This document shows positions 46,888-54,904 of a stretch of DNA of 64,000 nucleotides, in pieces. The position numbers and the translations under genes were made by a program. Location: assembly GCF_012927115.1 (NCBI RefSeq), contig NZ_JABBFY010000001.1, positions 2,046,001-2,110,000 on the forward strand, read 5' to 3'. Within the stretch, counting starts at the first letter, position 1. Every line of letters begins with the position of its first letter. The notes below the pieces were generated by a model. The model was not told where the DNA came from. It did not search any database and saw only the letters and a program-made list of their open reading frames with translations. The DNA comes from Sphingomonas sp. G-3-2-10 (GTDB taxonomy: Bacteria; Pseudomonadota; Alphaproteobacteria; Sphingomonadales; Sphingomonadaceae).

Positions 46888-46941
46888 CTTTCGATCTCCA
46901 GAATTTCGTAACACAGGTGTCACGACAAGGACGCTCCAATG

Positions 46942-48129
46942 TCAATCGGGTTCCATCCCGGTCCCCGAAACCAGCCGCGAATAGCAGGCGTGCAGCCGCG
47001 CGCTGTTCGCCGCCCACGTATAGGGCAGCGCCACTGCGCGCACTGCCGCCGGGTCTGGCGGATCGGCCAGCGTCGCTGCGATCGCATCGGCAAAACCCTG
47101 CGCGCTCCGCTCAGCCAGCCGCCCTGCCGCCGCTCCGCCACGCAACACCTGCCGCGCACCACCCACGTCGGGGATCACCACAGGCGTCCCGCTGGCCAGC
47201 GCCTCGATCCACGCATTGGCAAGCCCCTCGCGCTCCGATGCCAGCGCCATCACGTCCGCTGCAGCCACCAGCGGCCCGATCTCGTCATGCGGCACACCGC
47301 CGAGCAACTTCACCCGATCGCTCAGCCCCACCCGCTCGATCTGCGCCGCCAGCTTCGCCTGTTCCGGCCCCTGCCCGGCGATCCGCAGGTTCACGCCCGG
47401 CAACCGCGCTACGGCGTCGATCAATATGTCATGCCCCTTCAGCGGGATCAGCGCGCCCAGCGACACCACCAGCGGCCCGGAAATTCCCATCGCCGCCTTC
47501 GCAGCCGCCCGGTCATGCGGCACGAAGCGTTCCAGATCCACGCCGGTCGCATTCGCCACGATCCGTTCGCCGGGCATCCCCAGCGCAATCATGTCGTCGC
47601 GCAGCGCTTCGGATACCGCGATCATGCCGGATGCAGCCTTGCCCGCCGCCACGATCTGCTCGCGCACGCCGGGCACCTTGCCCCAATAATGGATGTCTGA
47701 TCCCCGTGCGGTGATCGACACCGGCACGCCGAAATGCCGCCCCAGCGCCACGGCGGCAGGTCCGCCGGGATAGAAGAATTCCGCGCAGATCAAGTCGAAC
47801 GGGAAGTCCGCGCGGATCGCCCGCGCCACCGGCAGCACCGCGCGCTCCACCGCCCCCGCGTGAAGCCGCCCTCCGGTGCCCGGCAGGTTGAGGAAGCGGG
47901 GCCGATGAACGTCGATCCCCTTCCAATCCTCCCGCTTCGGCAGATCGGCCAGAACGCGATACCGCCCCAACCGCGATAGCGGCCAGGGCGGGATCCCTAC
48001 CGGGGCGATCACGCGGACCTCGATATCGTCACGCGTCGCAAGCGAGCATGTCTGCCGCTCGACGAAGATGCCGAAATTGGGCCGCGACGCATCCGGAAAC
48101 AGCGTCGACAGGGTCAGTATGCGGAGCAT
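46942..48129 (-). CDS. Family 4-type glycosyltransferase
   Basis: A 395-residue GT-B enzyme. The N-terminal acceptor domain starts MLRILTLSTLFPDASRPNFG. The C-terminal donor domain has VVSLGALIPLKGHDILIDA, the E-x7-E pair in ASEREGLANAWIEALASGTPVV, and GGVPHDEI. Retaining mechanism expected with a nucleotide-sugar donor; the product is not predictable, as no polysaccharide cluster surrounds it. Confidence 0.93.
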   Translation of the reverse strand: MLRILTLSTLFPDASRPNFGIFVERQTCSLATRDDIEVRVIAPVGIPPWPLSRLGRYRVLADLPKREDWKGIDVHRPRFLNLPGTGGRLHAGAVERAVLPVARAIRADFPFDLICAEFFYPGGPAAVALGRHFGVPVSITARGSDIHYWGKVPGVREQIVAAGKAASGMIAVSEALRDDMIALGMPGERIVANATGVDLERFVPHDRAAAKAAMGISGPLVVSLGALIPLKGHDILIDAVARLPGVNLRIAGQGPEQAKLAAQIERVGLSDRVKLLGGVPHDEIGPLVAAADVMALASEREGLANAWIEALASGTPVVIPDVGGARQVLRGGAAAGRLAERSAQGFADAIAATLADPPDPAAVRAVALPYTWAANSARLHACYSRLVSGTGMEPD

Positions 48130-48179
48130 GACCCCGGCTTAGCACCGGGAAGTTAAAATGCTCCGCGCCTCTCCCTGTG

Positions 48180-48542
48180 TTAGCGGCAGCGGCGACGCGA
48201 GCTGCTGCGATCGATCTCGCGGCCTGCAAGGCCGCCAGCAACGGCGCCGATCAGCGTGCCGGCGCTGCGGTCGCCATGCGTGTCGATCGTCCGGCCGACC
48301 AGCGCACCGCCGACGGCACCGACGATCAGGCCGGTCGTGCCATCGGGCTTGCGGCAATAGGTCCTGCCGTCACGACCGCGCCATTCGCGATAGGCATAGC
48401 GCTTCTTCTTGTAGCGCTGCGGGGCCGAGTCATACGCGGCGACAGGCTTGGTCACCGAAGCTTCGGCCTTGCCGGCCGGAACCACCGCAAGGGCGGGAAC
48501 CGCCAGCGACATCGCGCCGAGCGCGAGCAGGATCTTCTTCAT
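48180..48542 (-). CDS. Glycine-zipper 2TM envelope protein, paralogue C
   Basis: A 120-residue exported protein. The signal peptide MKKILLALGAMSLAVPALA is followed by a basic region (RYKKKRYAYREWRGRDG), then YCRKPDGTTGLIVGAVGGALVGRT and a second glycine zipper (GTLIGAVAGGLAG). It ends SSRRRCR. Very close to paralogue A (17606-18019) over the zipper; GRTIDT is shared exactly. Confidence 0.85.
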   Translation of the reverse strand: MKKILLALGAMSLAVPALAVVPAGKAEASVTKPVAAYDSAPQRYKKKRYAYREWRGRDGRTYCRKPDGTTGLIVGAVGGALVGRTIDTHGDRSAGTLIGAVAGGLAGREIDRSSSRRRCR

Positions 48543-48641
48543 GTTTCTCACTCCACTGAACTGGACCGTATCGGCCAATCGGGAGCTTCAACGCGATTGT
48601 ATCGCTTCAGTTTCAATCTTGCGGTGCCATGAACACCCCGT

Positions 48642-49010
48642 TCACAGGGGATACAAGGCCCCGGAAATCCAGCGTTTTTCCGCCCGCAGCACCCCCCACA
48701 CTCGTGCCGCGGCCCGGCTGTCCATCACTTCTAGTCCGATATTCCGTGCCTGTAACGCGGCAGTCAGAGCCTGACCGGGACGCACCAGTGCGGAACCGGT
48801 GCCGAGAACCACGAATTCAGGCTGCGGATCCAAGGCAAGCAACGGCGCAAGATCATCGATCCCCAGCGCATCGATCGGCGGCGGCGACCAGCCATCGGCC
48901 CGCTCCGGCGTGATGAGCAGCCCGTCATAGATTCCGCCATCGACCTTGAAGCCGCGCCCCGAAAAGCCGGAAATCACCGGCCCGTCGGACGCCTGCCGCT
49001 CCATGCGCAT
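48642..49010 (-). CDS. Mth938-like domain protein (DUF498)
   Basis: A 122-residue protein. The start at 49010 lies 16 bases after the secF stop, with CAGGGA upstream. Landmarks are ISGFSGRGFKVDGGIYDGLLITP and EFVVLGTGSALVRP, then the Mth938 end (NIGLEVMDSRAAARVWGVL). The same fold occurs in NDUFAF3-type assembly factors. It is the fourth gene of the yajC-secD-secF unit. Confidence 0.88.
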   Translation of the reverse strand: MRMERQASDGPVISGFSGRGFKVDGGIYDGLLITPERADGWSPPPIDALGIDDLAPLLALDPQPEFVVLGTGSALVRPGQALTAALQARNIGLEVMDSRAAARVWGVLRAEKRWISGALYPL

Positions 49011-49026
49011 TTCAGCCGGTCCCTGC

Positions 49027-50010
49027 TTACGGCATGTCCTTGAAGTCGACGCGCTCGCCACCCTTGATAGCGTCGCCCGCCACGACTTCCTTCGGCACGA
49101 AGCTGTCGGGCTTGAGCCGCAGCCACAGCAGGATCGCCGCCGAGACATACACCGACGAGAAGGTGCCGATCACGATGCCCAGCAGCATCGCCGCGGTGAA
49201 GCCGAAGATCACGTCCGGACCCAGCACCAGCAGGATGGTCAGCACGATGCCGATCGACAGCGAGGTGACGACGGTGCGCGACAGCGTCTCGTTGATCGAC
49301 AGGTCGAGCAGCTCGGGGATGCCCATCTTGCGGTATTTCCGCAGATTTTCGCGAATCCGGTCATATACCACGATCGTGTCGTTCAGCGAATAGCCGATGA
49401 TCGTCAGGATGGCCGCGACGATGTTCAGGTCGAACTCCAGCCTTGTCAGCGCGAAGAACCCCAAGGTCAGCGCCACGTCGTGGAACAGCGCGAACAGCGC
49501 GCCCACTGCGAACTGCCACTCGAAGCGAAACCAGATATAGGCGGCGATGCCCAGCATCGCGAAGATCAGCGCCTTGGTACCGGCCCAGGCCAGTTCCTCG
49601 GAAACCTTGCCCGACACGCTCTCCACGCCGCTGACCTTGGCGCCCGGATAGGCGCGCTCGATGGTCACGCGGACCTTGCGTGCGGCTTCCTCGGCCGCCG
49701 CATCGCTCGCATCGGCGGGCAGCGGCGTACGGATGCCGATATCGGTCGGGCTGCCGAACTGCTGGATGGTCGCCCCGCCCAGCCCGTCGATCGCGTCGAC
49801 CTTGATGCGGATTTCCTCGACCGGAACCGGCTGGGCCAGCGTCACGCGGACCGTCTGGCCGCCGACAAAGTCGATGCCCAGATTGAAGCCGCGCACGATG
49901 CACAGCACGATCGAAGCGACGATCAGGCCGACCGACAGGGCCATCGCGATGTTCCGGTATTTCAGGAACGGTATGTTCGTGTCGTCGGGGACAAGTTTGA
50001 GCGGGCGCAT
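49027..50010 (-). CDS. secF: Protein translocase subunit SecF
   Basis: With SecD, uses the proton gradient to pull exported proteins through SecYEG; 327 residues. Six TM helices: TM1 near 20-40 (IAMALSVGLIVASIVLCIV), the rest from about 140. A periplasmic P1 domain lies between, and the family motif GYSLNDTIVVYDRIREN lies between TM4 and TM5. It follows secD by 12 bases. Confidence 0.97.
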   Translation of the reverse strand: MRPLKLVPDDTNIPFLKYRNIAMALSVGLIVASIVLCIVRGFNLGIDFVGGQTVRVTLAQPVPVEEIRIKVDAIDGLGGATIQQFGSPTDIGIRTPLPADASDAAAEEAARKVRVTIERAYPGAKVSGVESVSGKVSEELAWAGTKALIFAMLGIAAYIWFRFEWQFAVGALFALFHDVALTLGFFALTRLEFDLNIVAAILTIIGYSLNDTIVVYDRIRENLRKYRKMGIPELLDLSINETLSRTVVTSLSIGIVLTILLVLGPDVIFGFTAAMLLGIVIGTFSSVYVSAAILLWLRLKPDSFVPKEVVAGDAIKGGERVDFKDMP

Positions 50011-50022
50011 GATCTGGCGGCC

Positions 50023-51621
50023 TTAGATGTTGATCGTCTTCGGGCGGTTGCGCTTCAGCCAGTCCGCAACGAGCAGACGGGTGAAGGTAACGCCGGTGAA
50101 GACCGAAGTGACGATGCCGATCGCAAGCACGACCGCGAAGCCGCGGACCGGACCCGATCCGAAAGTGAACATGATCACCGCCGAGATGACGTTGGTCACG
50201 TTCGCGTCGAAGATCGCGCGGCTGGCTTCCTTGTAGCCGAACTCGACCGAAGCGAGCGCGGCGCGGTTGCGCATGCGCTGTTCCTCTCGAATGCGTTCGT
50301 TGATCAGCACGTTGGCGTCCACCGCCGCGCCGATCGTCAGCACGAAGCCGGCGATGCCGGGAAGGGTCAGCGAAGCGTTGAACAGCGCCATGCCGGCCAC
50401 CACCATCACGGCGTTCACCAGCAGCGCCGCCGCCGTATAGACGCCGAAGCGCATATAGGTGACGAGCATGAACACGATCAGCGCAAGGCTGCCGACCACA
50501 CCGGCCAGCACGCCCTTCTCGATCGATTCGGTGCCGAGCTCCGCCGAAACGGTGCGTTCCTCGACCACCTTCAACGCGATCGGCAGCTTGCCCGAACGCA
50601 GCGCGATCGCCAGCTGGGTCGCGCTGTCCGGCGTGAAGTTGCCCGAGATCCGCGCCTGGCCGCCCAGGATCGGCTCCTCGAACACCGGCGCGGAAATCAC
50701 CACGCCGTCGACGATGATCGCGAACTGCTTGCGGACATTGTCGGTCGACAGCTTGGCGAACCGCTTGGTGCCTGCCCCGTCGAACTGGATGCTGACGCCC
50801 GGCTTGCCGTCCTGCTGGCCGAATTCCATCGTCGCGTTGACCAGCTGGTCGCCGCTCAGCGAGACCGGCGAATAGACCGCGATCTTGCCGCCGCCTTCCG
50901 CATAGGGCAGCACCTGGCTGCCCGGAGGCGCAACGTCCCGCGCAACGTCGGTCGGGTTCGCGGTGTCGTTGACCAGCTTGAATTCGAGCTTGGCGGTCTC
51001 GCCGATCAGGCGCTTCAGCTGCTCGGGATTCTTCAGGCCCGGCACCTGCACGACGATGCGGTTCTTCCCCTGAAGCACGATCGTCGGCTCTCGCGTGCCC
51101 AGGCCGTTGATGCGCTTTTCGACGACTTCGCGGGCATCGCCCATCGCAGTCGCGATCGTCTCGTCGAGACCGGCCTTGGTCGGCGTCAGCACGAAGCGCG
51201 ACGAATCGACCACCTGGATGTCCCACACGCGCTGGCCGGTCATGCCCGCGCCGCTGCCGGTGATCGTCAGCAGCCGCTCGCGCACCGCGTCCACCTTGGT
51301 CGGATCATCGACCATGAAGGTCAGTGACCCATCCTTGATTTCGCGCGGACCGATTTCGATCCGGGTCCCGCGCCGCATCTCGGTCAGCACCTGATCGCTC
51401 ATCTGTTCGAGCTTCGATGCCGCCACGCCCTTGGTATCGGCCTCGAGCAGCAGATAGCTGCCGCCGGCAAGGTCGAGGCCCAGGCTCACGGTCGGCTTCG
51501 GCAGCCAGCCTGGGAGGCTCTCATAGACCTTTTCAGGCAACAGACTCGGAATGGCGAGCAGGAACGAAGCGACGATCGTGAGGATCGTCGCCCAGACCTT
51601 CCAGCGTGGAAAATCCAGCAT
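50023..51621 (-). CDS. secD: Protein translocase subunit SecD
   Basis: A 532-residue partner of SecF. TM1 is near 8-28, then large periplasmic P1 domains (GLDLAGGSYLLLE near 48-60 is the conserved opening). The TM2-6 block from about 360 has GAAVDANVLINERIREE, where the Asp is part of the proton path. Its start overlaps the yajC stop by one base (TGATG), and it precedes secF. Confidence 0.97.
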   Translation of the reverse strand: MLDFPRWKVWATILTIVASFLLAIPSLLPEKVYESLPGWLPKPTVSLGLDLAGGSYLLLEADTKGVAASKLEQMSDQVLTEMRRGTRIEIGPREIKDGSLTFMVDDPTKVDAVRERLLTITGSGAGMTGQRVWDIQVVDSSRFVLTPTKAGLDETIATAMGDAREVVEKRINGLGTREPTIVLQGKNRIVVQVPGLKNPEQLKRLIGETAKLEFKLVNDTANPTDVARDVAPPGSQVLPYAEGGGKIAVYSPVSLSGDQLVNATMEFGQQDGKPGVSIQFDGAGTKRFAKLSTDNVRKQFAIIVDGVVISAPVFEEPILGGQARISGNFTPDSATQLAIALRSGKLPIALKVVEERTVSAELGTESIEKGVLAGVVGSLALIVFMLVTYMRFGVYTAAALLVNAVMVVAGMALFNASLTLPGIAGFVLTIGAAVDANVLINERIREEQRMRNRAALASVEFGYKEASRAIFDANVTNVISAVIMFTFGSGPVRGFAVVLAIGIVTSVFTGVTFTRLLVADWLKRNRPKTINI

Positions 51622-51959
51622 CAGTCGTTCGCGGGCTTGGCGCCGAGGGGCTGGACCTCGGCGAGCGTGGCCTTGACCGCGCGGACCTTAACATTCGGCG
51701 CAAGCTCGATCTCGACCACGGTCTCCTCGACCTTGGTCACCTTGCCCATCAGGCCGCCGGCGGTGACGACCGAGTCGCCCTTCTTGACGGCCGCGACTGC
51801 GTTCTGCAGCGCCTTCATCCGCCGCTGCTGCGGACGGATCATCAGGAAGTAGAAGGCGACGAACAGCAGAAGCATCGGGGCGAGCCCGACAATGCCACCA
51901 AGCGTGCTGCCACCTGCGGCCGCGCCAGTCGTCTGTGCAAAAGCTGGGGAGATGAACAT
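51621..51959 (-). CDS. yajC: Preprotein translocase subunit YajC
   Basis: A 112-residue accessory of SecDF. N-terminal TM helix (about 20-46, [20 protein letters not shown]), then the signature [16 protein letters not shown] and [15 protein letters not shown] in the cytosolic beta domain. First gene of yajC-secD-secF-Mth938. Confidence 0.95.
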   Translation of the reverse strand: MFISPAFAQTTGAAAGGSTLGGIVGLAPMLLLFVAFYFLMIRPQQRRMKALQNAVAAVKKGDSVVTAGGLMGKVTKVEETVVEIELAPNVKVRAVKATLAEVQPLGAKPAND

Positions 51960-52151
51960 GGTGTCCCTGAAAGCCTGAAGTGGTGCGGATTTCCCGCTTT
52001 TCTACAAGCGCGGCGCGCTATCATGCAGCGGAAGGGCGCGCAACTCTTGTAAGGAGGCAGCCTGATCCTATGGCGCGGCGAAAAAAGCCCAAAAAGGCCC
52101 TGCGCTCGCTTGCATCCCGGCCCATACCCGCCTAGAGGCCGCTCCCTCGGT

Positions 52152-52228
52152 CGGGGCGTAGCGCAGCCTGGTAGCGCATCACACTGGGGGTGTGGGGGTC
52201 GCAGGTTCGAATCCTGTCGCCCCGACCA
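52152..52228 (+). tRNA. tRNA-Pro (anticodon GGG)
   Basis: 77 bases including encoded CCA. Acceptor arms CGGGGCG / CGCCCCG, D-arm GCGC...GCGC, anticodon stem TCACA / TGTGG around loop CTGGGGG (anticodon GGG), T-arm CAGG-TTCGAAT-CCTG. The 3' half is the insertion site of the mini-island that follows. Confidence 0.95.
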
Positions 52229-52229
52229 A
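52195..52229 (+). repeat. Attachment-site repeat (attL, inside tRNA-Pro)
   Basis: 35 bases of the tRNA 3' end plus one base, repeated exactly at 52933-52967. Marks the left edge of an integrated element. Confidence 0.85.
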
Positions 52230-52375
52230 TTTACCACACCATTTCAATGCATTAGCATCGGCCCGCTGGCGGCGCCAGCGCCACTGTCTAACGCATGTCT
52301 AGCAACGCCGCTGACGGCTGGGAAAATCGCGAATCTAATCCGTGCACGCGCAATCTTACTGACGAGGCGAACACG

Positions 52376-52828
52376 TCAGCTTTGGGTGACGGCCTTCCGA
52401 ATAGCTCGTGGAATACGAAGCCAAGCGAGCACCATGTTCATCCCGTACAGCCAGCCGAAGGCGAAAGCGGCATATTTCACTCCTTTAACCACACCGCCGT
52501 CGGCCGCGCCGAACCCAAAAAACATCACTGCGCCGAACAAGCAAAATACGAAGCCGTGCAAGCTACGTAAGTCGTATTTTAGGCAGCGTGTCCCGATACT
52601 CCGTTCAATCCAGAAGCGTCCATCATCATATATAACCATCGCAAGCCAGTTTGGTCCGAAGTAGCCTTCCCATAATGGCGACTTGAAGTTGACCTGATCG
52701 GAAGATCTCAGAATTCTGGTTTTCCGTTGACGTTGCAACAATTGCTCTACGCTATCCAGCACCTCGCTGTCTGACCGAGTGTCTTTCAGCGTTGCTGCCC
52801 CCCGTAGGTGCCAAATGAAATCAAGCAT
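52376..52828 (-). CDS. Unknown membrane protein carried by the mini-island
   Basis: A 150-residue protein (ATG 52828; a TTG two codons earlier is possible). The N-terminal two thirds are polar and cytosolic-looking (SSDQVNFKSPLWEGYFGPNW and YDDGRFWIERSIG). Two TM segments follow (about 93-112, FVFCLFGAVMFFGFGAADGG, and about 118-136). No family recognised and no good ribosome site. Its codon use is less G+C-biased than neighbours. Confidence 0.65.
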   Translation of the reverse strand: MLDFIWHLRGAATLKDTRSDSEVLDSVEQLLQRQRKTRILRSSDQVNFKSPLWEGYFGPNWLAMVIYDDGRFWIERSIGTRCLKYDLRSLHGFVFCLFGAVMFFGFGAADGGVVKGVKYAAFAFGWLYGMNMVLAWLRIPRAIRKAVTQS

Positions 52829-52932
52829 CAGCAAGAGCTAAGAGGTTTCATGCTGAGCTGCCAGCAGGGATTGAGGCTCGCCCTTGCCACGCGCCTGACC
52901 CTCACAGCAACGCCCCGAACCCGAGGGTGCGA

Positions 52933-52967
52933 GGGGTCGCAGGTTCGAATCCTGTCGCCCCGACCAA
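52933..52967 (+). repeat. Attachment-site repeat (attR)
   Basis: Identical over 35 bases to the tRNA-Pro 3' end (52195-52229), including T-arm, acceptor strand and CCA. Only the 3' part of a tRNA is present, so this is not a second gene. Confidence 0.85.
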
Positions 52968-53013
52968 GTTCTCACAGCACCGGATAAAGCGTCTCCCGCA
53001 AAGGGGACCGGCG

Positions 53014-53376
53014 CTACGCGGCAGGCGGCTGCCGCAGGATCTTGGCCATCGCCCTTCCCTTCGCGAGTTCGTCGATCAGCTTGTCGAGATAGCGCAACTC
53101 GCGCATCAGCGGCTCCTCGATCGTCTCGACCCGGATACCGCAGACAACGCCGGTGATCAGTTCCCGCGCCGGGTTCAGCGCCGGGGCCTGAGCGAAGAAA
53201 TCCTCGAAGCTGGTCTTGTTGGCCAGCTCGGCCTCCAGCGACTCCTGGCTATGCCCGGTCAGCCAGCGGATAATCTCGTCAACCTCGTCCTTCGTCCGCC
53301 CCTTCTTCTCAGCCTTGGTCACGTAGTGCGGATAGACGCTGGCGACGCTCATTCCGTAGATTCGATGCTTGGTCAT
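53014..53376 (-). CDS. DUF2200 protein
   Basis: A 120-residue cytosolic protein matching DUF2200: [19 protein letters not shown], then [17 protein letters not shown] and [20 protein letters not shown]. The family is small, horizontally mobile and without assigned function. First gene after the tRNA-Pro island. Confidence 0.9.
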   Translation of the reverse strand: MTKHRIYGMSVASVYPHYVTKAEKKGRTKDEVDEIIRWLTGHSQESLEAELANKTSFEDFFAQAPALNPARELITGVVCGIRVETIEEPLMRELRYLDKLIDELAKGRAMAKILRQPPAA

Positions 53377-53482
53377 GCGGGCAGGCTGTCCCCACTCGCA
53401 CAGGCAATCAACCCCGAACGAAAACAGCGCCCCGCACCCGAAGGTACGAGGCGCCGTCCGGCACGGGGCTCGGGCTGCAGCG

Positions 53483-54904
53483 TTACGCTACAGGCTGCCA
53501 TCCTCCGCCCAGTGCCAGAAACAGAGTGATCGTCGCGTCCGAGAATTGGCCCTCGGCCGCCGCCAGCAGGGCTTCGGACCCCGCCAGCGAGCGTTCGGCG
53601 TCGAGCACGATCTGGAAATTCTCCGCGCCCGCCTGATAGCGCAGGCGGGCAATCCGCGCCGCTTCGGTGCTGGCGTCGCGCCCGCGCTTCAGCGTCGCCA
53701 CGCGCTCGCCCGCCGCCACATAGTTGGCCAGCGCCGTCTCGGTTTCGCGCAGCGCGTTCAGCCAGGTGCCGTCGAACGTCGCCAGCGCCCCTTCCGCGCC
53801 CGCTTCGGCTTGCTTGATCCGCGACCGCGCCACCGCGATGTTGGGGAAGCTCCACGACAGCAGCGGCCCCAGGCTGAAGCGGAAGCCTTGGTCGGAGAAC
53901 AGGTCGCCCGGCTTCAGCGCGGTCGAGCCGATCGAGCCGCCGAAGCTGATGTTCGGGTACAGCTCGGCCGTCGCCACGCCGATGCGCGCGGTCGCCGCGC
54001 CCAGCCGGCGTTCGGCCGCGCGGATATCGGGACGCCGCGCGAGCAGGCTTGCGCCGTCGCCCACCGGAATCGGCGAGCGCGCGACCGGCGGCGTGGTGCA
54101 GGCCGCGACTTCGGCGGGGAACTCGGCCGGCGGCTTGCCGGTCATCACCGCCAGCCGGAACAGCGCGCCCTTCTGGGCGGCTTCCAGCGTCGGCACGTCG
54201 GCGCGAGTCTGCTCGAGCTGCGCCGATGCGCGGCTGGTGTCGAGGCCCGTGCCGCGCCCGCCCTCGACCAGACGCCGGGTCAGGTCGAAGGTCTGTTCCT
54301 GAACGCGCAGGCTTTCGCGCGCCACGTGCAGCTGCCGTCCGGCGGTGCAGGCGTCGGAATAGGCGCGGATCGTCTCGGCGACCACGGTGACGCGGGCCAG
54401 GTCATAGCTGGCCTGCACAGCTTCCAGATCCGCCCTGCCCGCTTCGATGCCGCGAGCGATCCGGCCGAACAGGTCGATCTGATAGCCCACGTCGAAGCCG
54501 AGCGAGTAGGTCTCCTGCCGCGGCCCCGCGCCGGTCACGCCGAACTGGGCGAGCGACGCTCCGGATTGCTGGGCATAGCTGGCGCTGCCGTTGACGGTGG
54601 TCGTCGGCAGCCGCGCGGCGCGGGTCTCCTGCAGCGACGCGCGCGCCGCCTTCAGGTTCGCCGCCGCGACGCGCAGGTCGGTGTTCGCCGCCAGCGCTTC
54701 GCTGACGAGCCGGTCGAGGATCGGCGCGTCGAGCATCTTCCACCATTCGACCGGCGGCTCGTCGGGCACGAAGGCCGGCGAAGCGGCCTGGGTCAGCGCC
54801 GCCTGCGCAGGCGCCTTCGACGCCGGCGAGACATAGTTCGGCCCGACCATGCACCCGGAAAGCGCGGCGCCGGCCATCAGAAGGGCAAGGCTGCGTTTCA
54901 TCAT
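53483..54904 (-). CDS. RND efflux outer-membrane lipoprotein (NodT/OprM family)
   Basis: The outer-membrane channel of a tripartite pump, 473 residues. The lipobox [13 protein letters not shown] is typical of the NodT branch. Two OEP repeats lie about 60-250 and 270-460 ([20 protein letters not shown] and [21 protein letters not shown]). The start overlaps the stop of the pump gene by 4 bases (ATGA). Last gene of the adaptor-pump-channel operon. Confidence 0.95.
   Translation of the reverse strand: MMKRSLALLMAGAALSGCMVGPNYVSPASKAPAQAALTQAASPAFVPDEPPVEWWKMLDAPILDRLVSEALAANTDLRVAAANLKAARASLQETRAARLPTTTVNGSASYAQQSGASLAQFGVTGAGPRQETYSLGFDVGYQIDLFGRIARGIEAGRADLEAVQASYDLARVTVVAETIRAYSDACTAGRQLHVARESLRVQEQTFDLTRRLVEGGRGTGLDTSRASAQLEQTRADVPTLEAAQKGALFRLAVMTGKPPAEFPAEVAACTTPPVARSPIPVGDGASLLARRPDIRAAERRLGAATARIGVATAELYPNISFGGSIGSTALKPGDLFSDQGFRFSLGPLLSWSFPNIAVARSRIKQAEAGAEGALATFDGTWLNALRETETALANYVAAGERVATLKRGRDASTEAARIARLRYQAGAENFQIVLDAERSLAGSEALLAAAEGQFSDATITLFLALGGGWQPVA

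Larger units (their letters stand above)
52230..52967. mobile_element. 738-bp integrase-free mini-island in tRNA-Pro
   Basis: DNA between the tRNA and an exact 35-base repeat of its 3' end. Base composition is lower than the flanks (the line 52561-52620 is 50% G+C). It contains one credible gene (52376-52828, minus). No integrase or excisionase is seen, so it is either a satellite moved in trans or the remnant of a larger island. Confidence 0.8.

Noticed and set aside
52073..52137. 21-codon basic ORF after AAGGAGG upstream of tRNA-Pro
   Set aside because: Ribosome site too far from the ATG and no sign of conservation visible; lies in the tRNA promoter region.
52110..52664. 184-codon plus-strand ORF across tRNA-Pro and the mini-island
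   Set aside because: It reads through the tRNA gene and has no start signal or domain.
52933..52967. Second tRNA-Pro gene
   Set aside because: Only the T-arm and 3' acceptor strand are present; no 5' half upstream, so it is an att repeat.
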